Positions 28,131 through 37,314 of a stretch of DNA of 64,000 bases are shown piece after piece (the first letter of the stretch is position 1; each line of letters opens with the position of its first letter). Location of the stretch: contig NZ_PUGF01000017.1 of the NCBI RefSeq assembly GCF_002976435.1, forward strand, positions 53,067 to 117,066, in the 5' to 3' direction. The notes beneath the pieces were generated by a model that saw only the letters and a program-made list of their open reading frames with translations, searched no databases and was not told the origin of the DNA. Made by a program: the position numbers and the translations under genes. This DNA is from Solimicrobium silvestre (lineage in GTDB: Bacteria; Pseudomonadota; Gammaproteobacteria; Burkholderiales; Burkholderiaceae_D).

Positions 28131-29333
28131 ATGTCAGAAAATCGTGGTGTTGTATATATCGAATCCGGTCGGGTGGAGGTGCAAAGTATCCCTTTCCCTA
28201 AACTGGTATCACCAAAAGGTAGAAAGCTTGGACACGGCGTTATCCTCAAAGTCGTCTCCACTAATATTTGTGGATCAGACCAACATATGGTGCGAGGTCG
28301 TACCACAGCTTCTGCGGGACTGGTGTTGGGGCATGAAATTACCGGCGAAGTGATTGAACTTGGCTCGGACGTTGAAACGCTGAAATTGGGCGATTTAGTC
28401 TCAGTACCATTTAACGTCGCTTGCGGCCGATGCCGTACCTGTAAGGAACAAAACACGGGCGTTTGTTTAACAGTAAATCCGGCTCGTGCTGGCGGCGCTT
28501 ACGGCTACGTTGATATGGGCGATTGGATCGGCGGTCAGGCTGAATACGTGATGGTGCCTTACGCAGATTTTAATTTATTGGCTTTTCCTGACAAAGCACA
28601 TGCGATGGAAAAAATCCGTGATTTAACCTGTTTGTCCGATATTTTGCCGACAGGTTTTCACGGCGCAGTCACCGCCGGAGTAGGGCCGGGCGCCACAGTC
28701 TACATTGCCGGTGCAGGTCCGGTTGGTTTAGCCGCTGCAGCTTCTGCACGTTTGCTGGGCGCGGCGGTTGTGATTGTTGGTGACGTTAATCCCTTGCGAC
28801 TTGATCACGCTCGCAAGGTCGGTTTTGAAACCGTTGATTTATCAAAAGATGCATCGCTAGTTGATCAGATTGAAAAAATATTGGGCGTGCGCGAAGTGGA
28901 TTGTGCCGTTGATTGCGTCGGGTTTGAAGCACGTGGCCATGGCCATGAAGGTTCGCAAGTGGAAGCGCCCGCAACAGTGTTGAATTCGTTGATGGAAGTA
29001 ACACGCGCCGCTGGCCGCATCGGCATTCCCGGTCTGTACGTAACGGATGATCCGGGAGGTGTTGATGATGCAGCCCGTCGTGGTAGTTTGTCAGTTCGGC
29101 TTGGTTTGGGTTGGGCTAAATCACATAGCTTTCACACCGGGCAGACACCGGTCATGAAATATAACCGCCAACTGATGCAAGCCATTTTGTGGGATCGCAT
29201 CAATATTGCTGAAATCGTTGGTGTACAAGTGATCGCATTAGATGAAGCGCCGAACGGATATGCTTCATTTGACGCAGGAGCACCAAAGAAATATGTGATT
29301 GATCCACATAAAATGATCAGGAGAGCTGCATAA
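28131..29333 (+). CDS. fdhA: Glutathione-independent formaldehyde dehydrogenase
   Basis: A 400-residue zinc-dependent alcohol dehydrogenase family member. The catalytic zinc region STNICGSDQHMVRG, the GHEITGEV segment, the structural zinc cysteines CGRCRTCKEQNTGVC and the NAD-binding AGAGPVGLAAAASA fit FdhA. The start (MSENRGVV) follows AAAGGAGACAAAC; a longer frame is rejected. It oxidises formaldehyde with NAD to formate, disposing of the methyl groups released by GbcAB and DgcAB. Confidence 0.94.
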   Translation: MSENRGVVYIESGRVEVQSIPFPKLVSPKGRKLGHGVILKVVSTNICGSDQHMVRGRTTASAGLVLGHEITGEVIELGSDVETLKLGDLVSVPFNVACGRCRTCKEQNTGVCLTVNPARAGGAYGYVDMGDWIGGQAEYVMVPYADFNLLAFPDKAHAMEKIRDLTCLSDILPTGFHGAVTAGVGPGATVYIAGAGPVGLAAAASARLLGAAVVIVGDVNPLRLDHARKVGFETVDLSKDASLVDQIEKILGVREVDCAVDCVGFEARGHGHEGSQVEAPATVLNSLMEVTRAAGRIGIPGLYVTDDPGGVDDAARRGSLSVRLGLGWAKSHSFHTGQTPVMKYNRQLMQAILWDRINIAEIVGVQVIALDEAPNGYASFDAGAPKKYVIDPHKMIRRAA

Positions 29334-29347
29334 GTTTCTCGTTGTTT

Positions 29348-29388
29348 TGGCAGCCAATACTCTTTGGTGTTGGCTGCCATTTTTATTT
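29348..29388 (+). terminator. Rho-independent terminator after fdhA
   Basis: The stem TGGCAGCCAA/TTGGCTGCCA (29349-29379) is followed by TTTTTATTT. It probably ends the gbcA-gbcB-fdhA transcript. The betB start is only about 25 nt downstream. Confidence 0.85.
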
Positions 29389-29411
29389 AAAAGATGGAGT
29401 TGGTGAAAAAA

Positions 29412-30908
29412 ATGTCAAACGCAAATTTAAACGCATTTTCAAATGCAGGTGTACAACAACTATACATAGCTGGCCGTCGGGTTGATGCTACGAGCGGGAA
29501 AACATTCAAGGTCATCAATCCTGCCAATGGCGCAGTGTTAGCCGAAGTGCAGCGCGCCAGCAAAGCCGATGTGGATGCCGCAGTTGCCAGCGCACAAGCA
29601 GGGCAGCGGATATGGGCTGCCATGACGGCCATGCAGCGCTCACGAATTTTGCGTAATGCCGTCGCAATTTTACGGGCCCGTAATGACGAATTGGCTGAAC
29701 TTGAAACGCTCAATACCGGTAAAGCATTATCGGAGACTCGTGCGGTCGATATTGTCACCGGAGCCGATGTGCTCGAATATTATGCGGGGTTGGTTCCGGC
29801 AATAGAAGGTCAGCAGATACCGTTGCGTGATACTTCTTTTGTGTATACCCGCCGTGAACCTTTAGGCGTGGTTGCTGGTATCGGGGCCTGGAATTACCCA
29901 ATTCAAATTGCGTTGTGGAAGTCTGCGCCAGCACTGGCTGCGGGCAATGCGATGTTATTTAAGCCTAGCGAAGTGACGCCGTTGACGACACTTAAGTTGG
30001 CAGAGATTTATACCGAAGCTGGTTTGCCTGATGGCGTATTTAATGTACTGACTGGCGGCGGTCGCGAAGTGGGAACCTGGCTGACTGAGCATCCTTCAAT
30101 AGAAAAAATTTCATTTACTGGTGGCACGTCGACTGGCAAGCAGGTGATGGCGAGTGCTTCCAGTTCAACCTTGAAAGAAGTGACGATGGAGTTAGGTGGT
30201 AAATCGCCGTTGATCGTGTTCCCGGACGCTAATCTGGATCGTGCTGCCGATGTGGCGATGATGGCTAACTTTTATAGTTCTGGCCAAGTATGCACTAATG
30301 GTACGCGGGTGTTTGTACATAACTCCATGAAGGCGGCGTTTGAGCAAAAAATTGTGGACCGGGTGCGACGGATTCGGGTTGGTGATCCGCTTGATCTGCA
30401 AACTAATTTTGGCCCGCTGGTGAGTTTTTCGCATATGGATAGTGTGCTCAAGTATATTGAAATCGGTAAAGCTGAAGGCGCTAGATTGTTGGCAGGCGGC
30501 GGGCGGGTTACTACAGGATCCTTGGCGCAAGGTGCTTATGTTGAGCCAACCGTGTTTACCGATTGCACCGATAACATGACGATCGTACGCGAAGAAATTT
30601 TTGGGCCGGTGATGGCTATTTTAGGTTTTGATGATGAGGATGAAGTTATTCGTCGCGCGAATGATACCGAATACGGATTGGCGGCTGGGGTGATGACTGA
30701 GAATTTGAGTCGGGCGCATCGGGTTATTCATCGGTTGGAAGCGGGGATTTGCTGGATTAATACTTGGGGGGAGTCGCCTGCTGAAATGCCGGTTGGGGGG
30801 TATAAGCAGTCTGGGGTGGGGCGTGAGAATGGGTTGATGACTTTGGCGCAATATACGAGGGTTAAGTCGGTTCAGGTTGAGTTGGGGGCTTATACCTCGG
30901 TGTTTTGA
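29412..30908 (+). CDS. betB: Betaine aldehyde dehydrogenase
   Basis: A 498-residue aldehyde dehydrogenase from the ATG at 29412 ([13 protein letters not shown]); the ATG at 29394 adds six residues and is possible. Catalytic motifs are visible: [13 protein letters not shown] with the general-base Glu and [14 protein letters not shown] with the nucleophilic Cys. [20 protein letters not shown] is characteristic of BetB. It oxidises betaine aldehyde to glycine betaine with NAD. Its 3' end is unusually G-rich (T/G-rich codons from 30660 on). Confidence 0.93.
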   Translation: MSNANLNAFSNAGVQQLYIAGRRVDATSGKTFKVINPANGAVLAEVQRASKADVDAAVASAQAGQRIWAAMTAMQRSRILRNAVAILRARNDELAELETLNTGKALSETRAVDIVTGADVLEYYAGLVPAIEGQQIPLRDTSFVYTRREPLGVVAGIGAWNYPIQIALWKSAPALAAGNAMLFKPSEVTPLTTLKLAEIYTEAGLPDGVFNVLTGGGREVGTWLTEHPSIEKISFTGGTSTGKQVMASASSSTLKEVTMELGGKSPLIVFPDANLDRAADVAMMANFYSSGQVCTNGTRVFVHNSMKAAFEQKIVDRVRRIRVGDPLDLQTNFGPLVSFSHMDSVLKYIEIGKAEGARLLAGGGRVTTGSLAQGAYVEPTVFTDCTDNMTIVREEIFGPVMAILGFDDEDEVIRRANDTEYGLAAGVMTENLSRAHRVIHRLEAGICWINTWGESPAEMPVGGYKQSGVGRENGLMTLAQYTRVKSVQVELGAYTSVF

Positions 30909-30955
30909 TGTTGTGTTAACTTAAATGATCCCTCCGCATGGTGAATTTGAGGCCT

Positions 30956-31134
30956 GTAGGTCGGGGGTGGCCCGACAGCCAGTTACCTTTTTTGCGTCGC
31001 CAAAAAAGGTAACCCAAAAAAGGCGACCACGCTATTTCGGAAACCCCGATTTTTCAGAGGGGAAAAGGGAAAAGTTCGAAACTCGCCTGCGGCTCAAACA
31101 GCGAACCTTTCTTATCCTTTTCCCCTCTGAAAAA
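30956..31134. repeat. Composite palindromic repeat with GTAG-type REP
   Basis: Three nested structures lie in a row: a REP-like hairpin starting GTAGGTCGGG at 30956-30980; a hairpin with perfect 12-bp arms GTTACCTTTTTT (30982-30993) and AAAAAAGGTAAC (31002-31013); and a long inverted repeat with perfect 19-bp arms at 31050-31068 and 31116-31134 that encloses GTTCG (31074-31078)/CGAAC (31102-31106). It lies between betB and betA. Similar multi-hairpin extragenic sequences are common in Oxalobacteraceae genomes as far as I recall. Confidence 0.75.
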
Positions 31135-31159
31135 CCGGCCGAACTAGAAGTGGGGGTAG

Positions 31160-31275
31160 GTCAAAAGCAACGTCAACTGCAAAATCAACTGCAAAATCAA
31201 CTGCAACTGCAAAATCAACTGCAAAATCAACTGCAACTGCAACTGCAACTGCAGCTTCAACTTCAACAGCAACAC
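31160..31275. repeat. Tandem CAACTG/CAAAAT microsatellite-like array
   Basis: About 115 nt made of CAACTGCAAAAT and CAACTG units in mixed order, drifting into CTTCAA and CAGCAA at the 3' end. It directly follows the composite palindromic element and ends about 55 nt before betA. Length is a multiple of short hexamers, so it could vary by slippage. Confidence 0.8.
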
Positions 31276-31332
31276 ATACAAATTTCAACTAGTCCTGTTT
31301 GATTAGTTGTAAACGTAACTTAGGAACAAACC

Positions 31333-33006
31333 ATGAACAAACAAGCGGAATTTGATTATATTATTATCGGCGCTGGCTCAGCTGGTAACGTACTGGCGAC
31401 CCGGCTCACTGAAGACGCTGATGTCACAGTATTGTTGCTGGAGGCGGGAGGGCCGGATTATCGCTTGGACTGGCGTACTCAAATGCCGGCGGCGCTGGCT
31501 TTTCCGTTGCAAGGAAAACGCTATAACTGGGCTTATGAAACTGATCCGGAACCGCATATGAATAACCGCCGTATGCAGTGCGGCCGTGGTAAAGGTTTGG
31601 GCGGGTCTTCGCTAATTAATGGGATGTGCTATATCCGTGGTAACGCGCTTGATTATGATAATTGGGCTAGTGCCGAAGGTATGGAAAGCTGGTCTTACTT
31701 GGATTGCTTGCCTTATTTCAGGAAAGCCGAAACACGTGATATCGGCGCTAATTCCTACCATGGTGATAACGGCCCGGTTAGCGTGGCGACGCCTAAGCAT
31801 GGTAACAATGTGCTGTATAACGCCATGATCGAAGCTGGCGCTCAAGCTGGGTATCCACGCACTGATGATTTGAACGGTTTTCAGCAAGAGGGTTTTGGAC
31901 CGATGGATCGCACTACGACGCCTAATGGGCGGCGAGCCAGTACGGCACGTGGCTATCTTGACCAAGCGCGACAGCGTGCCAACCTGACTATCGTTACCCA
32001 TGCCCTGACTGACCGTATTTTGTTCACAGGCAAGCGTGCAACGGGCGTTGCGTATCTTCATAGAGATACGCTGCAGACGGCGTTGGCACGACGTGAAGTG
32101 CTTTTGTGTAGTGGTGCAATTGCTTCCCCTCAAATTCTACAACGCTCGGGCGTTGGTCCGGCAGATTTACTGAGAAAGTTAGATGTGCCTGTGGTACATG
32201 ATTTACCCGGTGTTGGTGCTAATTTGCAAGATCACCTGGAAATTTACCAGCAATATGAATGCAAACTTCCTGTCTCTTTATCTCCTGCTTTAAAGCTATA
32301 TAATCAGCCAAAAATTGGTGCCGAATGGCTGTTTCTTGGTACTGGGATAGGCGCTACTAATCAATTCGAAGCAGGTGGTTTTATTCGTAGTAATGAAAAT
32401 TTCGCTTGGCCGAATATTCAATATCATTTTTTGCCGGTAGCGATCAACTACAACGGCAGCAATCCGATTAAAGTACATAGTTTTCAGGCGCATATGGGTT
32501 CCATGCGCTCACCCAGCCGAGGTCGTATCGCGCTGCGCTCCAAAGATCCGCGTGAACATCCGAGCATTTTGTTTAACTATATGTCGCATGAACAGGACTG
32601 GACTGAATTCCGCGCTGGTATTCGTATCACCCGTGAAATTATGCAGCAGCAGGCATTAGCTCCTTACACAGGCAAGGAAATTTCACCGGGAGCTGAAGTA
32701 AGTAGCGACGCTGAACTCGATGCCTTTGTCCGTGAACATGGCGAAACCGCGTTCCATCCGTCGTGCACCTGCAAGATGGGATATGACGCGATGGCGGTAG
32801 TCGACAATCAAGGTCGGGTGCATGGCATGGAGAGTTTGCGTGTGATCGATGCGTCGATCATGCCGGAGATAGTTACGGGAAATCTCAACGCACCGACGAT
32901 CATGATCGCCGAGAAATTAGCTGATGTAATCCGTGGCCGTGTTCCGCTGGCGAAAGTGGAAACACCCTATTACATCGCTAATGGAGCGCCAGCCCGGCTG
33001 GGTTAA
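31333..33006 (+). CDS. betA: Choline dehydrogenase
   Basis: A 557-residue GMC flavoprotein. The N-terminal FAD motif is [19 protein letters not shown], the GMC signature [20 protein letters not shown] follows at about 83-103, and the C-terminal part has [10 protein letters not shown] and [20 protein letters not shown]. It oxidises choline to betaine aldehyde (and can act further) in the membrane-associated respiratory chain. RBS TTAGGAAC lies before the ATG. Its stop codon overlaps the stop of the convergent toxin gene by 4 nt. Confidence 0.94.
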   Translation: MNKQAEFDYIIIGAGSAGNVLATRLTEDADVTVLLLEAGGPDYRLDWRTQMPAALAFPLQGKRYNWAYETDPEPHMNNRRMQCGRGKGLGGSSLINGMCYIRGNALDYDNWASAEGMESWSYLDCLPYFRKAETRDIGANSYHGDNGPVSVATPKHGNNVLYNAMIEAGAQAGYPRTDDLNGFQQEGFGPMDRTTTPNGRRASTARGYLDQARQRANLTIVTHALTDRILFTGKRATGVAYLHRDTLQTALARREVLLCSGAIASPQILQRSGVGPADLLRKLDVPVVHDLPGVGANLQDHLEIYQQYECKLPVSLSPALKLYNQPKIGAEWLFLGTGIGATNQFEAGGFIRSNENFAWPNIQYHFLPVAINYNGSNPIKVHSFQAHMGSMRSPSRGRIALRSKDPREHPSILFNYMSHEQDWTEFRAGIRITREIMQQQALAPYTGKEISPGAEVSSDAELDAFVREHGETAFHPSCTCKMGYDAMAVVDNQGRVHGMESLRVIDASIMPEIVTGNLNAPTIMIAEKLADVIRGRVPLAKVETPYYIANGAPARLG

Positions 33007-33353
33007 TCTACAATAGTTTGAAACCGTGCCAGCGCATCTTCCACCACAAAATCTGGTGCGGTTTCAATTTTCTTTGCACCTCGCTCTTCAAGGTCAAGCA
33101 TACGCACTTGATTAACCAACGCCACACCTTGCGTCTTGGTTCCTGAGCCGCTTAATGACACCGCAAAACCGGCATGCCGGGCAAAGTCCCCACCTTGTGT
33201 TATTGGCGCAATTAGCACTACCCCCATGGCATTAAACACGGATGTTGAAAAAACTAAGGCTGGTCGATGTTCGCCTTTCTGTTCGCGCCCTTGCGCAGGC
33301 TCCAAATTCACCAGCACAATATCACCACGCCCAAACTTAACGCGCTTCACCAT
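33003..33353 (-). CDS. chpB: MazF/ChpB-family mRNA interferase toxin
   Basis: A 116-residue toxin very similar in plan to E. coli Chp[34 protein letters not shown] and [19 protein letters not shown]. The conserved Arg (HRPALV) and Thr (APITQG) of the MazF active site are present, so it looks functional. It would cleave mRNA at short specific sequences when free of antitoxin. The start overlaps the antitoxin gene by 7 nt. The 3' end overlaps betA by 4 nt in convergent orientation. Confidence 0.9.
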   Translation of the reverse strand: MVKRVKFGRGDIVLVNLEPAQGREQKGEHRPALVFSTSVFNAMGVVLIAPITQGGDFARHAGFAVSLSGSGTKTQGVALVNQVRMLDLEERGAKKIETAPDFVVEDALARFQTIVD

Positions 33354-33598
33354 ACTTCACGTCCAACTGGTTTAATGTTGTTCCAAGCCGCCAGGTCAGC
33401 AGGTTCTGACGCTGTCATATCACATTGCGCAACAAGATCAGTCAACGCATACGCTGGCCGCTTAGCCTTTAGCATTATTCCATCAGGACGTACATCGACC
33501 GACAACTTATCACCAAGCGTTACTTTTAGCATGCCGAGTAGTTCCGTTGGCAAGCGCACGGCGGCACTGTTGCCCCATTTTTGAATTGAAAGTTCCAT
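33347..33598 (-). CDS. chpS: ChpS/MazE-family antitoxin
   Basis: An 83-residue AbrB/MazE-fold antitoxin starting MELSIQKWGNSAAVRLP at 33598; GGAGA lies upstream in the correct place and the longer start is rejected. The N-terminal swapped-hairpin DNA-binding part precedes a C-terminal toxin-binding tail that includes VAQCDMTASEP and ends KPVGREVW, as in ChpS. It should repress its own operon through the palindromes at 33612-33683. Confidence 0.9.
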   Translation of the reverse strand: MELSIQKWGNSAAVRLPTELLGMLKVTLGDKLSVDVRPDGIMLKAKRPAYALTDLVAQCDMTASEPADLAAWNNIKPVGREVW

Positions 33599-33611
33599 TT
33601 GCAGATCTCCT

Positions 33612-33683
33612 AAATGTATTTGCATTGTAGGCGATTATAAAAATACGTCAAGAATTATGTTTAAACAATGTATCTACATTGTT
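33612..33683 (-). promoter_or_regulatory. Promoter and two operator copies of the chpS-chpB operon
   Basis: On the minus strand TTGACG (33651-33646) and TACAAT (33629-33624) form a -35/-10 pair with a 16-nt spacer. A perfect palindrome AACAATGTA-TC-TACATTGTT lies at 33664-33683 just upstream. A diverged copy (AAATGTA-TT-TGCATTGT, 33612-33628) covers the -10. The two centres are 54 bp apart, close to five helical turns. This is the expected architecture for antitoxin autoregulation. Confidence 0.65.
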
Positions 33684-33870
33684 GCGTCTAAAAAATAAAT
33701 AATATGCCAATTCGACTGGTTACATTAAGTAGATCGCTGCGGTTGCATTTCTCAAAACCAACAACATCATCGTGCGGTTGCAATAGAAATACATCACTGT
33801 CTTTATCCGGCGTTGCGTTTCGGAATGTTTGTGTGGCAAACTACTTAGATTGCCCCTTAAATGGAAAACC

Positions 33871-35841
33871 ATGCATACGCTCAATAGGCCCCTTGCTCTT
33901 CTTGCGCTTTCAATTTCGCTCATAGCCGGTTTCGCTAACGCCAGTGATAATAATCTGGCCGATTCCGGTTTGGCGGAAATCTCCGATTCACCTACCGTCA
34001 ATCTACGCGAGCACTACACTAAATACGAATTCCAGATTCCTATGCGTGATGGTGTACATTTGTTCACAGCCGTCTATGTTCCCAAAGATGCGTCCAAAAG
34101 CTACCCGTTTCTACTCAAACGGACACCTTATAGTGCAGGAGTCAACGCGCAAGGTGAATTGAATTACGGTGTTGATTACTTCCCGAGTGCGATTGGGCCA
34201 TCTCCGGAATTTGAAGCGAGTGGTTATATATTTGTGAACCAGGATGTGCGTGGTCGTTATATGTCGGAAGGTAAGTGGCAAGAAATGACACCGCACGTTA
34301 ACCCGAAGCGCGAAAAGGGCGAAGGTAACGAGAGTGAAGACATGTACGACACAGTCGAGTGGCTGCTCAAACATGTTCCTAACAACAACGGCAAGGTCGG
34401 GATATTAGGTACTTCCTACCCTGGTTTTTATACCTCGGCTAGCATCATTAATTCACATCCGGCGATCAAGGCTGCGTCGCCACAGGCACCGGTTACCGAT
34501 CTGTATATGAACGATGATTCATATCACGGCGGCGCATTTATGTTGGCCGCCAATTTTGATTTTTACTCTACCTTTACTGAACAAAAAAATCCGACTCCGT
34601 TGCCTAAGTCTAGGACAGCTTTTAATTATGGCACTAGCGATGGCTATGAGTTTTTCCTGTCGCATTTTACGATGCAGGATGCGCTTGCTACCTTGACTCA
34701 GAATCAGCGCGCGTTGTTACAACCAACCATTGAACATGCTACTTACGATGATTTCTGGAAAATACGGAATATCGCTCCACACCTGAAAAATATTCATGCA
34801 GCGGTATTGACCGTGGGTGGTTGGTTTGATGCGGAAGATTTGCAAGGGCCTTTGAGCACCTACAAGGCGATCAAACGTAATAACATCGGTATTTATAATG
34901 GATTGGTAATGGGTCCGTGGTCGCATGGAGCTTGGGGGCGGCTTGACGGCGCGAGTTTGGGCAACGTTAAATTTGATGCAAAAACTTCCTTGTATTTTCG
35001 CAAAAATATTTTATTTCCGTTTTTTGAGCAGTATTTAAAAGGCATTACCAATAAAAATACCTCTGAGGTCTATGCCTTTGAGACTGGCACCAATATCTGG
35101 CGTAATTACGCGGCATGGCCGCCGCAACAAGCTCAGGCACGCACGCTTTATTTCGGGGCTAATGGCACGTTGAGCTGGCAAGCGCCAAGTGCGGATTCCG
35201 GTTCCGCTTTCGATGAATACGTGAGTGACCCAAAAAAACCAGTGCCATATATTGCTTATGTCGCGACCGGCGTACCGAAAGAATACATGGTCTCTGATCA
35301 GCGCTTTGCCGCGAGCCGGCCCGATGTGCTGGTCTATCGTAGCGAACCGCTGGAACAAGATGTGACGCTGGTTGGGCCCGTGTCGCCGAAACTATTCGTC
35401 TCTACCACCGGCACCGATGCGGATTGGGTGGTGAAGTTGATCGACGTCTATCCTTCGGAGTACCCCAACACGGACAGTGCGAAAGGAAGCGGTAAAGACG
35501 TGGCGCCGCCATCTGTCAGCATGGCAGGCTACCAGCAACTGGTACGTGGAGATCCGTTACGTGGGAAATTCCGCAATAGCTTTGAAAAGCCTGAACCTTT
35601 CACTCCGGGCAAGGTAGAGGTAGTGAGTTATAGCATGTCAGATATTAATCATACTTTCCGACGTGGGCATCGCATCATGGTGCAGGTACAGAGTTCGTGG
35701 TTCCCGTTGGTCGACCTTAATCCGCAAACTTTTGTCGATATTCCACACGCTAAACCGGAAGACTTCCAGAAAGCTACGCAACGTGTGTTTCATACCACAG
35801 CGATGCCTTCCGGTATCGTCTTGCAAATGCTGCCGATGTGA
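33871..35841 (+). CDS. Exported CocE/NonD (X-Pro dipeptidyl-peptidase S15) family hydrolase
   Basis: A 656-residue protein with signal peptide MHTLNRPLALLALSISLIAG (cleavage near ANA-SD). The alpha/beta hydrolase nucleophile motif is GTSYPGFYTSA, the acid is in VGGWFDAEDLQG and the base in GPWSHGAWG. The C-terminal jelly-roll part has INHTFRRGHRIMVQVQSSWFP. Family members are acyl-ester or peptide hydrolases (cocaine esterase, alpha-amino acid ester hydrolase, glutaryl-acylase). An alternative upstream start would break the signal peptide. Periplasmic location is likely; substrate unknown. Confidence 0.9.
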   Translation: MHTLNRPLALLALSISLIAGFANASDNNLADSGLAEISDSPTVNLREHYTKYEFQIPMRDGVHLFTAVYVPKDASKSYPFLLKRTPYSAGVNAQGELNYGVDYFPSAIGPSPEFEASGYIFVNQDVRGRYMSEGKWQEMTPHVNPKREKGEGNESEDMYDTVEWLLKHVPNNNGKVGILGTSYPGFYTSASIINSHPAIKAASPQAPVTDLYMNDDSYHGGAFMLAANFDFYSTFTEQKNPTPLPKSRTAFNYGTSDGYEFFLSHFTMQDALATLTQNQRALLQPTIEHATYDDFWKIRNIAPHLKNIHAAVLTVGGWFDAEDLQGPLSTYKAIKRNNIGIYNGLVMGPWSHGAWGRLDGASLGNVKFDAKTSLYFRKNILFPFFEQYLKGITNKNTSEVYAFETGTNIWRNYAAWPPQQAQARTLYFGANGTLSWQAPSADSGSAFDEYVSDPKKPVPYIAYVATGVPKEYMVSDQRFAASRPDVLVYRSEPLEQDVTLVGPVSPKLFVSTTGTDADWVVKLIDVYPSEYPNTDSAKGSGKDVAPPSVSMAGYQQLVRGDPLRGKFRNSFEKPEPFTPGKVEVVSYSMSDINHTFRRGHRIMVQVQSSWFPLVDLNPQTFVDIPHAKPEDFQKATQRVFHTTAMPSGIVLQMLPM

Positions 35842-36020
35842 TTGCGTCGCTAACGCTGCATCGGAATAGATGTGGCGTTAGCAATCTGGTCGTGTACGGT
35901 TTGGTGGCCATTGAGTTGGCGAAAAACGTGTAGCGATTGGCAGAAACCGAATAGAGTGACGCGCAATCTGATCGTAAACTTCTTTCCGTATTTAATCTCA
36001 TTCACTTCGGAAAGAACCAT

Positions 36021-36473
36021 ATGTATACCATGTCACAACCATCCCAGCTTGACGCCAACACAGCACTCGTCACCAAATTTATGCAAGATGTCTGGAATCG
36101 CCAGGACGCAGCCGCAGTACCTAATTTCGTAACAACTGACTATATCGATCACGCATATACGCCGCGGGACGCCAGCGGGCATGCGGCAATGGTCGGCGCA
36201 TTTTCTGCGGCCTTTAGCGATGCGCAGCATGTCATTGAACAATTAACCGCGCAGGATGATTATGTGGTGATCCGGGTTCGGGTTACTGCTCGCCATACCG
36301 GTAATTTTCGTGATGCGGCACCGAGTGGTAATCTGATCGATGTTGTGCAATACCGCACGTTTCGCTTGCTTGACAATAAAATTGCCGAGCATTGGGCTTT
36401 GTTTGATACTGCAACGCTGTTTCGGCAAATTGGCGCATCACCGTCGCCTGCCAATGCCTGTGTAAAAAAGTAG
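36021..36473 (+). CDS. SnoaL-like/ester cyclase family protein
   Basis: A 150-residue NTF2-fold protein: VTKFMQDVWNRQDAAAVPNF at the start and YIDHAYTPRDASGH and EHWALFDTATLFRQIG later match SnoaL-like polyketide cyclase relatives. GGAAAG lies 7 nt upstream of the ATG. The AraC-type gene starts 35 nt downstream, so the two may be co-transcribed. Family members range from cyclases to small-molecule binding proteins; no function is assigned. Confidence 0.8.
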   Translation: MYTMSQPSQLDANTALVTKFMQDVWNRQDAAAVPNFVTTDYIDHAYTPRDASGHAAMVGAFSAAFSDAQHVIEQLTAQDDYVVIRVRVTARHTGNFRDAAPSGNLIDVVQYRTFRLLDNKIAEHWALFDTATLFRQIGASPSPANACVKK

Positions 36474-36508
36474 TTTAAACTGATTGCTCCCGATCTTCTG
36501 TAGACACT

Positions 36509-37288
36509 ATGTCCGACATTTCATTTGCGTTCCACAAAGTATTCGATCAGCCGTTTGATACCGGTGTGCGTAGTTTTGCGCAACCGTATTTGTTGTTTGC
36601 TTCAGTTGGTGCGTTTCATGTCGATAGCGCAGATCGAACCTGGTTATTACCGCCGTATCGGGCAGCTCTCATACAAGCCAATGCGCCGGTGCGGATTTGG
36701 AGTACTGCACCTGCGGTGTCATCGTCGGTGTTATTTGCCAGTGATTTGACTCCAACCTCAACCTTGGCTTCGATGCCAGCATTGGACTGTCAGGTTTTTC
36801 GGGTCAGCACGCTGCTGCATCAAATGATTAATTATGCGACGCAGTGGGATGTCGATAAAGCAGCGCTTGATCCGGCTTCTCAGTCATTCTTTCAGGCTTT
36901 GGCGCATGTGGTTGGCACTGCATCAGCTGAGACTGAAAACTTGTGGTTTCCACGTGCCCGCTCGTCAGATTTAGAGCGGGCCATTGCATTTACCTTGGAG
37001 ACATTGAAAGAAGAAACTGCTTTCTCTGAGGTGGCTCGTGTGGCAATTGTGTCTGAGCGCACTTTATCTCGACGATTTTTAGATGAGCTGGGTATGAGCT
37101 GGATTGAATTCGTGCAACGCGCACGTATCGTCCGCGCAACGGAAGGGTTGGTCATGGGCGACGCCAGTATTGCCGAACTGGCCTACACCTGGGGCTTTTC
37201 CAGTGCGAGTAGTTTCGCCCAAAAGTTTCGTCAACTTATGGGCGAAACACCAACGCAATATCGACAACGCCTACGCGCAGCACAATGA
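36509..37288 (+). CDS. AraC family transcriptional regulator with cupin-like sensor
   Basis: A 259-residue regulator. The N-terminal half resembles the AraC-type cupin binding domain (HVDSADRTWLLPPYRAALIQ). The C-terminal double helix-turn-helix is clear: VAIVSERTLSRRFLDELGMS and ASIAELAYTWGFSSASSFAQ followed by FRQLMGETPTQYRQR. It is too short and lacks the amidotransferase-like domain to be GbdR. It probably controls the SnoaL-like gene or the convergent MATE gene. Confidence 0.9.
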   Translation: MSDISFAFHKVFDQPFDTGVRSFAQPYLLFASVGAFHVDSADRTWLLPPYRAALIQANAPVRIWSTAPAVSSSVLFASDLTPTSTLASMPALDCQVFRVSTLLHQMINYATQWDVDKAALDPASQSFFQALAHVVGTASAETENLWFPRARSSDLERAIAFTLETLKEETAFSEVARVAIVSERTLSRRFLDELGMSWIEFVQRARIVRATEGLVMGDASIAELAYTWGFSSASSFAQKFRQLMGETPTQYRQRLRAAQ

Positions 37289-37314
37289 GCTACGGATACG
37301 CATTTTATATCCTG

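Noticed and set aside
31160..31275. CRISPR-like array
   Set aside because: Units are 6-12 nt with no unique spacers and there are no cas genes; it is a simple-sequence array.
30925..31302. 125-residue open frame rich in Gln and Leu
   Set aside because: It runs through the palindromic element and the hexamer array; there is no RBS or protein family and the Gln/Leu bias comes from the repeat itself.
36509..37288. GbdR as identity of the AraC-type regulator
   Set aside because: GbdR has an additional amidotransferase-like domain and is longer; this protein is a 259-residue cupin-AraC type near an unrelated gene.
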